Assembly: GCA_023403475.1 (NCBI GenBank)
Contig: JAEYEL010000068.1
Location: 1 to 20,987, forward strand
Source: Actinomycetes bacterium
GTDB taxonomy: Bacteria > Actinomycetota > Coriobacteriia > Coriobacteriales > Eggerthellaceae
Direction: 5' to 3'
DNA length: 20,987 nt
Below the pieces are notes generated by a model, which made no database searches, was not told the origin of the DNA, and worked only from the letters and a program-made list of their open reading frames with translations. Positions 1-7,703 of the stretch are shown here, one piece after another. The number at the start of each line of letters is the position of its first letter. Within the stretch, counting starts at the first letter, position 1. A program made the position numbers and the translations under genes.

Positions 1-128
1 AGCGAGGCGTTGCCCTGCTCAAGGCCGTTCAGGTGATGCTTGCGGAAGCCCAGCAGAAGATAGACGTGCTGCAAGGGGAATTCGTTGCCGAAGCGGACGA
101 TGCGGTGCGCGACACCAACCTGTCCTAG
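1..128 (+). CDS. C-terminal fragment of an unrecognised protein (5' end outside window)
   Basis: An open frame running in from the left edge (codons in phase with base 3) ends at TAG 126-128. The visible ~41 residues are rich in Ala, Glu, Gln and Val and look helical, possibly coiled-coil, ending in DTNLS. No family motif is visible and no function is proposed. The long minus-strand frame over the same region is a shadow of this gene and the next. Confidence that it is coding rests on composition and on the clean intergenic region after it. Confidence 0.5.
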   Translation, partial: RGVALLKAVQVMLAEAQQKIDVLQGEFVAEADDAVRDTNLS

Positions 129-152
129 ACCGTCGATGACGCGCGAGCGAGT

Positions 153-174
153 CGTGCATCGTTGACGATGCACG
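153..174. promoter_or_regulatory. 22-bp perfect palindrome over a candidate -35 box
   Basis: CGTGCATCGT and ACGATGCACG are exact inverted copies separated by TG. TTGACG (162-167) lies at the centre, and TATCAA (186-191) follows at an 18-base spacing, giving a plausible promoter that would start near 198, 25 bases before the HIT gene. A symmetric site on the -35 box suggests an operator. No T-run follows, so it is not a standard terminator. Confidence 0.4.
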
Positions 175-222
175 TGGGCGTGCAATATCAACCTGATTCG
201 AGTCAAAGCGAAGGAGATTACC

Positions 223-576
223 ATGAGCAAGAAAGACGATTGCCTGTTCTGCAAGATTGTGGCAGGAGAGGTTCCCTCCACCAAAGTGTACGAGGACGAG
301 CGCGTGCTCGCGTTTGAGGACGTAAGCCCGCAGATGCCGGTACACACGCTCATCGTGCCGAAGAACCATTACGACAACATTGGCGATAACATCCCCGACG
401 ACGAGATGGGATACCTGTTCAACACCGTGAAGAAGGTGGCCGAGCTCAAAGGCGTCGCCGAAAGCGGTTACCGCGTGATCGTGAACACCGGCGACGACGC
501 TCAGCAGTCGGTACATCATATCCACGTCCACGTCTTAGGCGGTGCCCCCATGAACTCCGGCAACCCGTCTGCATAG
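223..576 (+). CDS. HIT-family nucleotide-binding hydrolase (HINT-like)
   Basis: This is a 117-residue single-domain protein of the histidine triad family, whose bacterial HINT-type members hydrolyse nucleoside phosphoramidates and related purine mononucleotide adducts. The histidine triad H99-I-H101-V-H103 is seen within SVHHIHVHVLGG, with H101 the expected nucleophile. An N-terminal CLFC pair (C7, C10) with downstream His residues resembles the zinc site of many HINT proteins. Length is normal and complete. A GAAGGAG ribosome site at 210-216 lies 6 bases before the ATG. A palindromic promoter-like sequence stands just upstream, so the gene may be transcribed alone. The physiological substrate cannot be read from sequence. 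Confidence 0.95.
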   Translation: MSKKDDCLFCKIVAGEVPSTKVYEDERVLAFEDVSPQMPVHTLIVPKNHYDNIGDNIPDDEMGYLFNTVKKVAELKGVAESGYRVIVNTGDDAQQSVHHIHVHVLGGAPMNSGNPSA

Positions 577-662
577 GAAAACGTCGACCAATCGCGATGG
601 CGATTCCGTATATGCCAGCCTCGAAGCCGATATCCAGGGAGGCATTGCTTGCTCGTGGGGCG

Positions 663-694
663 TTTTCGACGGGCGGCGCTCCGCTCGCCGAAAA
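663..694 (+). terminator. imperfect stem-loop after the HIT gene
   Basis: Bases 663-676 pair with 681-694 (TTTTCG and CGAAAA at the base, GCGG and CCGC at the top) with one A/C mismatch and one G-U pair around a 4-base loop CGCT. T residues precede it and A residues follow, so it could terminate transcription from either side only weakly. A smaller stem AATCGC/GCGATT lies at 590-605. The next bases (691-699) form an unused AAAAGGAGG resembling the true acetate kinase ribosome site 64 bases further on. Confidence 0.4.
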
Positions 695-769
695 GGAGGT
701 GGTTGGGAGCTTAGGGGTTCTTGCGACTGAGTAAAATGAACACTTTAGTTGCGAAAAGGAGGCAGGCCG

Positions 770-1990
770 TTGAACGTACTGGTTATCAATGCGGGATCAT
801 CTTCCTTGAAATATCAGCTTGTGAACGTGGAGCGCCATGAGCTTCTGGCGAAAGGGATCTGCGAGCGCGTTGGTTCGGCGGAGGCGTTTCACAAACATGG
901 CCTTGACGAGAACGAAGTGGTCATCGACGCGCAGATGGCCGACCACGACGCCGCCATGGCGCTTGTTCTGGAATCTCTTACCGAAGGTTCCACGAAGGCC
1001 ATCGATTCGCTTTCCGAGATAGACGCGGTGGGGCATCGCATCGTGCAGGGCGGAAAGTACTTCGATCGTTCGGTGCTCATAGACGACGACGTCATAGCGA
1101 AAATAGACGAGCTGGCCGAACTCGCGCCTCTGCACAACGGCGCGGCGCTCATGGGCATCCGCGCGTGCCTCAACCATATTCCGGGTGTTCCCATGGTCGC
1201 CGTGTTCGACACGTCGTTCTTCCAGACGCTTCCGCCGAAAGCCTATATGTACCCGCTCCCGTACGAAATGTACGAGAAGTACGCCATCCGCAAGTACGGT
1301 GCGCACGGCACATCGCATCGCTATATAGCGGAGCGCGCGGCGGCGGTGCTCGACGAGCCGCTCGAAGACCTGAAGCTCATCACGTGCCATTTGGGCAACG
1401 GCTGCTCCATTTCGGCCATCGACCACGGCGTGGCGGTCGACACGTCCATGGGGCTTACCCCCTTAGACGGACTTATGATGGGCACGCGCTGCGGGGCGAT
1501 CGACCCGGCGTGCGTCACGTTCATCATGGAGCACGAGGGGCTTTCCGCCGCCGAGATGAACGATCTCATGAACAAGAAGTCGGGTCTTCTGGGCATTTCG
1601 GGCGTGTCGAACGATCTGCGCAGCGTGCGCGATGCGTCGGAACAGGGCGATGCGCGCGCGATGCTGGCCTACGACATGTACTCGAACTCCGTGAAGAAGT
1701 ACATCGGCAGCTATATTGCCGTCATGGGCGGGGTCGATGCCATCGTGCTCACGGCCGGCGTAGGCGAGAACTGCGAGAAGATGCGCCGCATGATTTTCGC
1801 CGGACTGCAGCCGCTCGGCATCATCTTGGACGAGGAGAAGAACAAACACCGCGGTTTCGAACGCGAAATCTCCACCGACGCATCGCCGGTGAAGATCATC
1901 ATCATCCCCACGAACGAGGAGTACATGATAGCCCGCGATACCTATCAGATAGTGCACGAGCGCGAGGTTCTGGAAGGCGGCGCGCGGTAG
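770..1990 (+). CDS. ackA: acetate kinase
   Basis: It catalyses acetyl phosphate + ADP = acetate + ATP, the substrate-level phosphorylation step of acetate fermentation in the cytoplasm. The 406-residue length is typical. The N-terminal signature is seen as NAGSSSLKYQ (residues 7-16), followed by HLGNGCSISAI, the block DTSMGLTPLDG with GTRCGAIDPA, and TAGVGEN near the C-terminus, all hallmarks of the ASKHA-fold acetate kinases. I chose TTG at 770 because AAAGGAGG (755-762) is 7 bases upstream; an in-frame TTG at 749 would place this site inside the gene. The usual partner, phosphotransacetylase, is not adjacent here and must be elsewhere. Confidence 0.97.
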   Translation: MNVLVINAGSSSLKYQLVNVERHELLAKGICERVGSAEAFHKHGLDENEVVIDAQMADHDAAMALVLESLTEGSTKAIDSLSEIDAVGHRIVQGGKYFDRSVLIDDDVIAKIDELAELAPLHNGAALMGIRACLNHIPGVPMVAVFDTSFFQTLPPKAYMYPLPYEMYEKYAIRKYGAHGTSHRYIAERAAAVLDEPLEDLKLITCHLGNGCSISAIDHGVAVDTSMGLTPLDGLMMGTRCGAIDPACVTFIMEHEGLSAAEMNDLMNKKSGLLGISGVSNDLRSVRDASEQGDARAMLAYDMYSNSVKKYIGSYIAVMGGVDAIVLTAGVGENCEKMRRMIFAGLQPLGIILDEEKNKHRGFEREISTDASPVKIIIIPTNEEYMIARDTYQIVHEREVLEGGAR

Positions 1991-2247
1991 CCGAATGCTT
2001 CAATACCGCTCTCCGTAAACGGTGGGGGGGTGCAGGATCGCCGTCGAAAAGCTGAATGCGGTCGAAAGCGGTGTTCTCGCCCTCGTCTTTCCGCTAACCT
2101 CCCCCCTCCTTTCGAAGCGTCCTTTGTGTGCCTTTGGCGTGATGGGTAGACAAAGTGGCAGATTAACCGCACAATGGCTGGGTAAAGAACGCAGAAGGCG
2201 CGGCTTTTGACCGCTTACGAAGGGAACAGAATAGAGGACGTGTGCGC
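1991..2247. other. 257-base gap between ackA and def with facing G and C tracts
   Basis: No convincing gene is present. A run of seven G (2024-2030) within GGTGGGGGGG faces CCTCCCCCC (2098-2106), which could pair over about nine bases with one mismatch and enclose a 67-base loop. GTCGAAA occurs twice in that loop. I see neither a classic terminator nor a good promoter. A 62-codon frame at 2022-2210 has no ribosome site and is not called. Confidence 0.4.
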
Positions 2248-2790
2248 ATGATCGAGATCGTGCAGTCTCCCGACCCCATTTTGAACACGGTGTGCACGCC
2301 GTGCGAGGTGGGCGACAAGAGCCTGAAGAAACTTGCCAAGCAAATGGCGAAGGCCATGTACAAAAACGACGGGTGCGGGTTGGCTGCTCCGCAGGTGGGC
2401 GCGACATTGCGCCTCGTGGTCATAGACTGCGACACCGAATCCGACAAACAGGATCCCCTTGTTCTGGTCAACCCCGTCCTTATGGAAACGAAGGGCGATC
2501 CCGTTACCGAAAACGAAGGATGCCTTTCGTGCCCCGGCATCTCCGTTCCCATTACGCGTCCTCCGTGGGCGCGCGTCCGCTACTTCGATTTGGAAGGCGA
2601 AGAATGGGAGATAGAGGGCGACGGTTTGCTCGGTCGCTGCCTACAGCACGAGATAGACCATCTTGACGGCATCACCATGTTCGAAAGGGCAGATCCCATC
2701 GCGCGCATCGAGGCGCTTCGGGCATACGAGCAGGCTCGTGCCGCAGGTGCTAGACCGGGGGAGACCTCGGTGGAAGCGCGGGTGCGCTGA
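2248..2790 (+). CDS. def: peptide deformylase
   Basis: This metalloenzyme removes the formyl group from the N-terminal methionine of nascent proteins at the ribosome. All three family motifs are visible: GCGLAAPQVG (residues 42-51), EGCLS (90-94, C92 a metal ligand) and QHEIDHLDG (133-141, with H134 and H138 as ligands and E135 catalytic). The 180-residue length is normal. The ATG at 2248 is preferred over GTG 2242 because GAGGA (2234-2238) lies 9 bases before it but only 3 bases before the GTG. The stop overlaps the fmt start (TGATG), so the two are translationally coupled, uniting formylation and deformylation in one transcript. Confidence 0.96.
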   Translation: MIEIVQSPDPILNTVCTPCEVGDKSLKKLAKQMAKAMYKNDGCGLAAPQVGATLRLVVIDCDTESDKQDPLVLVNPVLMETKGDPVTENEGCLSCPGISVPITRPPWARVRYFDLEGEEWEIEGDGLLGRCLQHEIDHLDGITMFERADPIARIEALRAYEQARAAGARPGETSVEARVR

Positions 2791-3749
2791 TGCGCATCGT
2801 GTTCATGGGAACGCCGTCGTTTTCGGCATCCATTCTCGACGACTTAACGCAACAACACGAGGTGGTGGCCGCGTACACGCGCCCCGATGCCGTGCGCGGT
2901 CGGGGGAAGAAGCTCGTTTCCTCGCCGGTTCGACAAGTGGCCGAACGGCTTGGCATTCCGGTTCACACGCCGAAAACGCTGCGCGACGAACAGGTTCAAA
3001 GGGAGCTTGCGTCTTATCAACCCGACGTGATATGCGTCGCCGCCTACGGGGCGCTTCTGCCATCAGAGGTGCTAAACCTGCCCCGTTTCGGATGTCTGAA
3101 CGTGCATGCCTCGCTTTTGCCCCGCTGGCGGGGAGCCGCACCGGTGGAGCGTGCCATTTTAGCCGGCGATGCGGAGACGGGCGTGTGCATCATGCGCATG
3201 GAGGAAGGTCTTGACACAGGCCCCTACTGCGTGTGCCGTACGCTGAGCATAGAAGGCAAAGATGTTCGCGAACTGACCGGAGAGTTGGCCGCTTTAGGGT
3301 CGAATGCGCTGCTCACAGCTTTGGTGCATGTGGAATGCGGCGCTGCAGACTGGGTTTTCCAAGACGATTCGGCCGCTACGTACGCCCACAAGGTTGAAAA
3401 GGGCGAACTCGATTTGGATCCGGACGATAGCGCAGCGCTGCTCGCACGCAAGGTTCGCGCCTCAAGCGAGGCACATGCTGCCCGCTGCGTGCTCGACGGC
3501 CGGGGCGTGACGGTGGAGGGCGCACGCGACGTTTCGGACGAGAAAGCCGCCGCCGAGCTCGCAAGAGGGCTTGGCGCGGGCGCTGCGCGTTTCGCGGGAA
3601 AACGCTTGTTCCTAGGTTGCGCAAAAGGAACCTTCGAAGTGCTTGCGCTCAAACCCGACGGAAAAAGAACGATGGATGCGCAAGCGTTCGCCGCAGGCTG
3701 TGCGGCGCTGCGCGAGCACGATGTGACATGGGAGAAGAAACATGCCTGA
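2790..3749 (+). CDS. fmt: methionyl-tRNA formyltransferase
   Basis: It transfers the formyl group of 10-formyltetrahydrofolate to initiator Met-tRNA. The 319-residue protein opens with MRIVFMGTPSFS, typical of the family. The catalytic triad expected from E. coli Fmt appears as N104, H106 and D142, within NVHASLLPRWRGAAP and the following EEGLDTGPY segment. A C-terminal tRNA-binding domain follows at about 205-315. It shares one base with def and its end overlaps the rsmB start by eight bases, giving the common def-fmt-rsmB order. Confidence 0.97.
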   Translation: MRIVFMGTPSFSASILDDLTQQHEVVAAYTRPDAVRGRGKKLVSSPVRQVAERLGIPVHTPKTLRDEQVQRELASYQPDVICVAAYGALLPSEVLNLPRFGCLNVHASLLPRWRGAAPVERAILAGDAETGVCIMRMEEGLDTGPYCVCRTLSIEGKDVRELTGELAALGSNALLTALVHVECGAADWVFQDDSAATYAHKVEKGELDLDPDDSAALLARKVRASSEAHAARCVLDGRGVTVEGARDVSDEKAAAELARGLGAGAARFAGKRLFLGCAKGTFEVLALKPDGKRTMDAQAFAAGCAALREHDVTWEKKHA

Positions 3750-6300
3750 TCAGAAAAACGAGGGAAAACACGAACAGCGTGAAGGGGGCTTTTCGCGTCC
3801 GCCCGCGCGGTCAGGGAAATACTCGGGCGCGCACTCGGGCGCCTCTTCTTCCCGTGGCGATAAACGAGGCAAAGCCCAAGGAGGCTTTCGCGGCAAGAAC
3901 GGCGGTGCCGGCCGCGGCGGTCATGGAGACAAACGCGACTATCGCGACAGGAAGCCTTACGGCGACCGAGATGGGCGCGGCGAGAAGGGTGGCTACCGCA
4001 GCGGGAAGCCTTACGGCGACCGAGGCGAGCGCGCCGAGAAGAGAGATTATCGCAGCGGGGGAGGGCGCGACGGAAGACGCGACTATCGCAGCGGGGGAGA
4101 ACGAGGCGACAGAGGCGGGCGCGACGGAAGACGCGACTATCGTGGCGGGAAGCCTTATGAAGATCGAGACGAACGCAGCGAAAAGAGAGATTATCGCGGG
4201 GGCAAGCGTGATTACCGCGGCAGTGGCGGACACAGCGAGAAGCGCGGCTACCGCAGCGATGATCGCGCTCGCGAAAACGGGTCGCAATCAGGTTCATGGA
4301 AGCCGCGCGGAAACGGCCGCTCCTTTCCCGATCGCCGTTCGGGAGACGAGGGGAAACCTTACGAGAGCAAGAAGCGCTACGACGAGCGGCGATCTTACGA
4401 CGGCGGGAAGCCTTACGATAACGAGAAACCCCGGCAGAGCGGAAAGCCGTACGAGCGCGACCGCAAGCCGTATGAGCGCCGCGACGACGACGAGTTCGAC
4501 GAGAGGCCTCGTCGCTACGAAGGGAAACCCTACGGTTGGAGGCCGCGCGACGAAAACGGGAACCCTCTTGACGAGGAGCCGCCAGCTAACGATGCCCCTC
4601 ACAGCCTTTCGCGCTCCTTCGAGAAGGATTCCCGCTTCGATGCGCCTCGTCGCTCAGGCGGCAAGGATCGTCGCGATTCGCCGCGCTTTTCAAGCGGGCG
4701 AGACGCGTCTTCGAACCGTCGGTTCTCGAATGACGGAGGCTCGCGCGGCAGCAGAAGCCGCGACGGCGAGGGTCGCGGTGATAGGCGCCTACGCGACGAG
4801 CGTGCGAGACGGGATGCGGACACGGTGCGCGAGGAGCGCAAGTTCGATGTTTCCCCAGCGCGAAAAGCGGCTCTTGAAGTGGGGCGCATGATTCGGGAGC
4901 GCGATGCGTTCGCGCAGGACCTCATCGCCTCTCATATCGATAGCTCGCGTATGAGCAGGGAAGACAGAGCGTTTGCGGCCAAGCTCGTCCTAGGCGTGGT
5001 AAGCGCGAAGGGCACGCTCGACGAGATCATCAACCGCTGTCTGAGCTCTCCGGACGACGTGCAGGAAAACGTGCGCGATGCCCTGCGCATCGGCGTGTAC
5101 GAGATATACTTCCTCGACAAGTCGCCCCATGTCGCCGTAGACGAGGGCGTCGAGCTCGTTCGCACGTTCGAGCCTAGGGCATGCGGTGTCGCGAACTTCG
5201 CGCTTCGCAAGGCGGCGACTTTGAAGGGGGAGTTTCCTTTCGGAAACCCGAAGGCCGACCTTGAGGCGTTCGCGCGTCAATACGCGTTTCCCGTATGGCT
5301 TGCCCGCCGCTTGGTGGCCGATCTGGGCCTTGAAGCGGCGTGTGACTTCATGAAGGCGTCGAACGAACCGGCACCGCTTTTCGCAGCCGTGAACGCCGTA
5401 CGGGCGCTTGACGACGAGGTATGCGCAGAGCTTGCCGCCGCGCACGGCGACCCGAAACCGGTTGCGGTTGCGGTCGCTCGCGACAGCGTGCAGGTCGAGG
5501 GCGATGTCTCCGCCGAAGGCGGCGCTGCACAAGCGCCCGACGCCGCAGCTTCCGCCGAAGGCGCGCAAGCGCTCGAGGCTTCCTGTATTCCGGGATGTTA
5601 CCGGCTCTCAAGCGGGCGCGTTTTGCAGGACGGCCGCATCAAGCGCCTCATCAACCAAGGGAAGCTGTTCGTTTCCGACGCTGCCTCGCAGGAGATAGCG
5701 TGCCTTGTGCTTCCCGAGCGCAAGCCCGCCTCCTTCTTGGAAGTAGGGGCGGGTCGCGGCACGAAGACGCTTCTTCTGCAGGAGCACGCGCTGCGCATCT
5801 ACGGTGGGCAGATAGAAGACTACGTGACGCTCGATAGCCACGCGTACAAAACGGAGCTTCTTGCAAAGCGCGCCGAAACGTACGGCATCGACGTTGCCGA
5901 ACCTTGCACGGGTAACGCCGAGAAGCTTGACGAGGTGTTTCCCAACAGGGAGTTCGACGTGGTGTTCATCGATGCGCCGTGCTCGGGGTTAGGCACGCTG
6001 CGCCGTCACCCCGAGATTCGCTGGCGGCTCACCGAGAAGGCCATCTCGACTATGGCCGGCGCAGGGCTTGCCATGCTGAAGGCGGCGGCTTCGCATGTGG
6101 CGGTGGGCGGCACGCTGGCGTACGCCACCTGCACGGTCACCCACGCCGAGAACAACGGCGTGGTCATGAGCTTCCTGAAAAGCCCCGAGGGGTCTGCGTT
6201 CAAGCTCATGCCCATTGCGGGCAAGGGATGCTTCGCTACGCGGCTGCAGCCAGATGGCGCTGATGCGCATTTCGCGGTCAAAATGGTGCGCATGGCTTAA
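3742..6300 (+). CDS. rsmB: 16S rRNA (cytosine-C5)-methyltransferase RsmB with long disordered N-terminus
   Basis: RsmB methylates C967 of 16S rRNA (E. coli numbering) using S-adenosylmethionine. The protein has 852 residues against roughly 430-480 for usual homologues. Residues 1-365 are a low-complexity tail made of Arg, Gly, Asp, Tyr, Lys and Ser with repeated DYRSG, DYRGGK and KPYGDR units. Residues ~368-510 resemble the NusB-like RNA-binding domain (VSPARKAAL onward). An Ala-rich linker (~575-595) follows, then the methyltransferase: EVGAGRGTKT (667-676, SAM site), DAPCSGLGTLRRHPEIRW (C747 in motif IV) and YATCTVTHAENN (C797, catalytic motif VI). The ATG at 3742 has GGAGAAG at 3730-3736 and overlaps fmt by eight bases, which supports the tail being translated. 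The tail may bind RNA, as arginine-glycine tails do elsewhere; that is inference. Confidence 0.93.
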   Translation: MPDQKNEGKHEQREGGFSRPPARSGKYSGAHSGASSSRGDKRGKAQGGFRGKNGGAGRGGHGDKRDYRDRKPYGDRDGRGEKGGYRSGKPYGDRGERAEKRDYRSGGGRDGRRDYRSGGERGDRGGRDGRRDYRGGKPYEDRDERSEKRDYRGGKRDYRGSGGHSEKRGYRSDDRARENGSQSGSWKPRGNGRSFPDRRSGDEGKPYESKKRYDERRSYDGGKPYDNEKPRQSGKPYERDRKPYERRDDDEFDERPRRYEGKPYGWRPRDENGNPLDEEPPANDAPHSLSRSFEKDSRFDAPRRSGGKDRRDSPRFSSGRDASSNRRFSNDGGSRGSRSRDGEGRGDRRLRDERARRDADTVREERKFDVSPARKAALEVGRMIRERDAFAQDLIASHIDSSRMSREDRAFAAKLVLGVVSAKGTLDEIINRCLSSPDDVQENVRDALRIGVYEIYFLDKSPHVAVDEGVELVRTFEPRACGVANFALRKAATLKGEFPFGNPKADLEAFARQYAFPVWLARRLVADLGLEAACDFMKASNEPAPLFAAVNAVRALDDEVCAELAAAHGDPKPVAVAVARDSVQVEGDVSAEGGAAQAPDAAASAEGAQALEASCIPGCYRLSSGRVLQDGRIKRLINQGKLFVSDAASQEIACLVLPERKPASFLEVGAGRGTKTLLLQEHALRIYGGQIEDYVTLDSHAYKTELLAKRAETYGIDVAEPCTGNAEKLDEVFPNREFDVVFIDAPCSGLGTLRRHPEIRWRLTEKAISTMAGAGLAMLKAAASHVAVGGTLAYATCTVTHAENNGVVMSFLKSPEGSAFKLMPIAGKGCFATRLQPDGADAHFAVKMVRMA
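3934..4260 (+). repeat. degenerate coding repeats in the RsmB tail
   Basis: Imperfect repeats encode variants of KPYGDRDGRGEK, EKRDYRSGG and GRRDYRGGKPYEDR. Looser copies (GKPYES, GKPYDN, GKPYER, GKPYGW) continue to about 4530. At the DNA level AAGCCTTACGGCGACCGAG recurs nearly exactly (3952 and about 4009). The open frame is kept through more than 1 kb of low-complexity sequence, so the repeat is under coding constraint rather than decaying. Confidence 0.8.
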
Positions 6301-6306
6301 CGCTGG

Positions 6307-6314
6307 TGTAGAAT
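6307..6314 (+). promoter_or_regulatory. candidate extended -10 promoter of glpX
   Basis: TGTAGAAT, an extended -10 element, lies in the 58-base gap between rsmB and glpX, 45 bases before the start codon. No convincing -35 hexamer lies 16-18 bases upstream, as is common for extended -10 promoters. The same TAGAAT hexamer recurs at 7510-7515. Confidence 0.4.
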
Positions 6315-6358
6315 CTGGAGAGTTGAGACCAACTACGAGAACCAAGGAAGGATTCCAT

Positions 6359-7333
6359 ATGCAACCCGCACGAATCATGGAAATACTCGGCGTGGCGGAA
6401 AAGGCCGCTATTGCCTGTGCTGCTTGGAACGGCAAGGGCGACAAGGTGGCCGCCGATCAAGCGGCTACTACGGCGATGCGCGAGGCGTTCAACGAGATAG
6501 ACTTTTCCGGGCGCATCGTCATCGGCGAAGGCGAGCGCGACGAGGCTCCCATGCTTTTCATCGGCGAAGAGCTCGGTCGCGGCGGGGAAGAGATAGACAT
6601 CGCCGTGGATCCGCTGGAAGGCACGAACCTGTGCGCTGCGAACAAGCCCAACGCGCTCACGACCATCGCCATCGCGCCGCGCGGCGCCCTTCTGTTCGCG
6701 CCCGACACCTACATGGAAAAGATAGCCGCAGGCCCTGCATGCGCGGGGAAGGTGGGCATCGAGAAGACGCCGGCGGAAAACATTGCGGCGGTCGCTGCGG
6801 CTTACGGCAAGCCGGCGAGCGAGGTGAGCGTGTGCATTCTCGACCGCGAACGCCACCAAGACCTTATCGCCGCCGTTCGCGCTGCCGGGGCGCGTATTCG
6901 CCTTATCGACGACGGCGACGTGTTCGGCGCTATCGCCACGGCGGTTCCCGGCACGGGCATCGATTTGTACATGGGTTCCGGCGGCGCACCGGAGGGCGTT
7001 TTGGCCTGTACGGGGCTTAAAGCCATAGGCGGCGTGTTCGAAGGGCGCTTGCGCTTCGACTTGGACAAGCACGGAGCTGAAAAGCGCGCTCGCGCCGAGA
7101 AGACCGCCGAGCTTGAAGACCTTGACGCCGTGCTCACCATGGACACGCTCGTGCGCTCCGACGACGCCGCGTTCATCGCCTGTGGCGTGACCGACGGCGA
7201 GATGGTTTCCGGCGTGCGTTTTGCCGACGGCTCCGTCACCACCGAGTGCGTAGTCATGAACGCCGCCGATAGAACCGTTCGCTTCGTGAAAACCTGCCAT
7301 CGCGGCGAGAACGGCTTGGTAAGGTTTAACTAA
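6359..7333 (+). CDS. glpX: class II fructose-1,6-bisphosphatase
   Basis: GlpX-type enzymes hydrolyse fructose 1,6-bisphosphate to fructose 6-phosphate, the committed step of gluconeogenesis. The 324-residue protein contains GEGERDEAPM (56-65) and VDPLEGTN (83-90), the metal-binding and phosphatase signatures of this lithium-sensitive superfamily, then the conserved GSGGAPEGVLA block. The ATG at 6359 is preceded by AAGGAAGGA (6344-6352). Further upstream in-frame starts would run into rsmB and lack ribosome sites. It stands alone between a candidate promoter and a strong terminator, so it is probably monocistronic or a readthrough end of the rsmB run. A sedoheptulose bisphosphatase side activity is possible. 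Confidence 0.95.
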   Translation: MQPARIMEILGVAEKAAIACAAWNGKGDKVAADQAATTAMREAFNEIDFSGRIVIGEGERDEAPMLFIGEELGRGGEEIDIAVDPLEGTNLCAANKPNALTTIAIAPRGALLFAPDTYMEKIAAGPACAGKVGIEKTPAENIAAVAAAYGKPASEVSVCILDRERHQDLIAAVRAAGARIRLIDDGDVFGAIATAVPGTGIDLYMGSGGAPEGVLACTGLKAIGGVFEGRLRFDLDKHGAEKRARAEKTAELEDLDAVLTMDTLVRSDDAAFIACGVTDGEMVSGVRFADGSVTTECVVMNAADRTVRFVKTCHRGENGLVRFN

Positions 7334-7390
7334 CCTGTTGTCTTTCGCCAAGCTCTCGTGACGGCATGGGCGATGCATCTCGCCTCATCA

Positions 7391-7424
7391 AAACCGCCCG
7401 GCTTCATGTGAAGCCGGGCGGTTT
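7391..7424 (+). terminator. rho-independent terminator after glpX
   Basis: Perfect inverted arms of 16 bases (7391-7406 and 7409-7424) form a GC-rich stem with CCGCCCGGCTT on the left and AAGCCGGGCGG on the right. The real loop is probably ATGT or CATGTG. The stem ends in GGTTT with A residues on the other side, so it could also act on the opposite strand. The downstream T-run is short. Confidence 0.85.
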
Positions 7425-7703
7425 CGTGATGATTTGCACATGATGAGGGGGAATTGCAAAGATTGCGTGGGCGGCGGCGGGAGGGGGTGGCGCGATAGGC
7501 GGGTTGCGCTAGAATGCGAACCTGTTCGCGCATAGGAAAGCGCGCGGAAAACGCACAGGGTTTGAAAGCCGAAAAAGAGCGCCGATGACCGAAGAGGCCG
7601 ATCGTAACGGGATCGTTTGGAAAATACTGTGCCTGCGCCACCATATGAGCGACGACGAAAAGATGCGAAGGACAAACGAGACAAAAAGGAGGTCTGTCGT
7701 CTT
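7425..7703. other. 279-base gap upstream of the first XRE-cupin gene
   Basis: There is no convincing gene. TAGAAT (7510-7515) may be a -10 box, which would give a leader of about 180 bases. A near repeat ATCGTAACGGG/ATCGTTTGG around 7601-7620 is a weak operator candidate with an 11-base period. The in-frame TTG at 7617 lacks a ribosome site. Confidence 0.35.

Noticed and set aside
2022..2210. 62-codon frame in the ackA-def gap
   Set aside because: It starts inside the G-run, lacks a ribosome site and shows no recognisable features.
2207..2235. TTGACC with AATAGA as a def promoter
   Set aside because: The start would fall near 2242, removing the def ribosome site, and the -10 match is poor.
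3811..4287. Hydrophobic Ala/Val-rich minus-strand frame that could look like a membrane protein
   Set aside because: Its composition is the mirror of the GC-rich DYRSG repeats on the + strand, so the hydrophobicity is an artefact.
3224..4297. Long minus-strand frame (357 codons) and other alternative frames over rsmB 5' end
   Set aside because: It lies antisense to fmt and the low-complexity RsmB tail, where Arg/Gly-rich codons leave few stops in other frames. It has no ribosome site and no recognisable domain.
3617..4891. 424-codon + strand frame overlapping fmt and rsmB
   Set aside because: It is out of frame with both recognised genes, repeats the low-complexity region and has no family motif.
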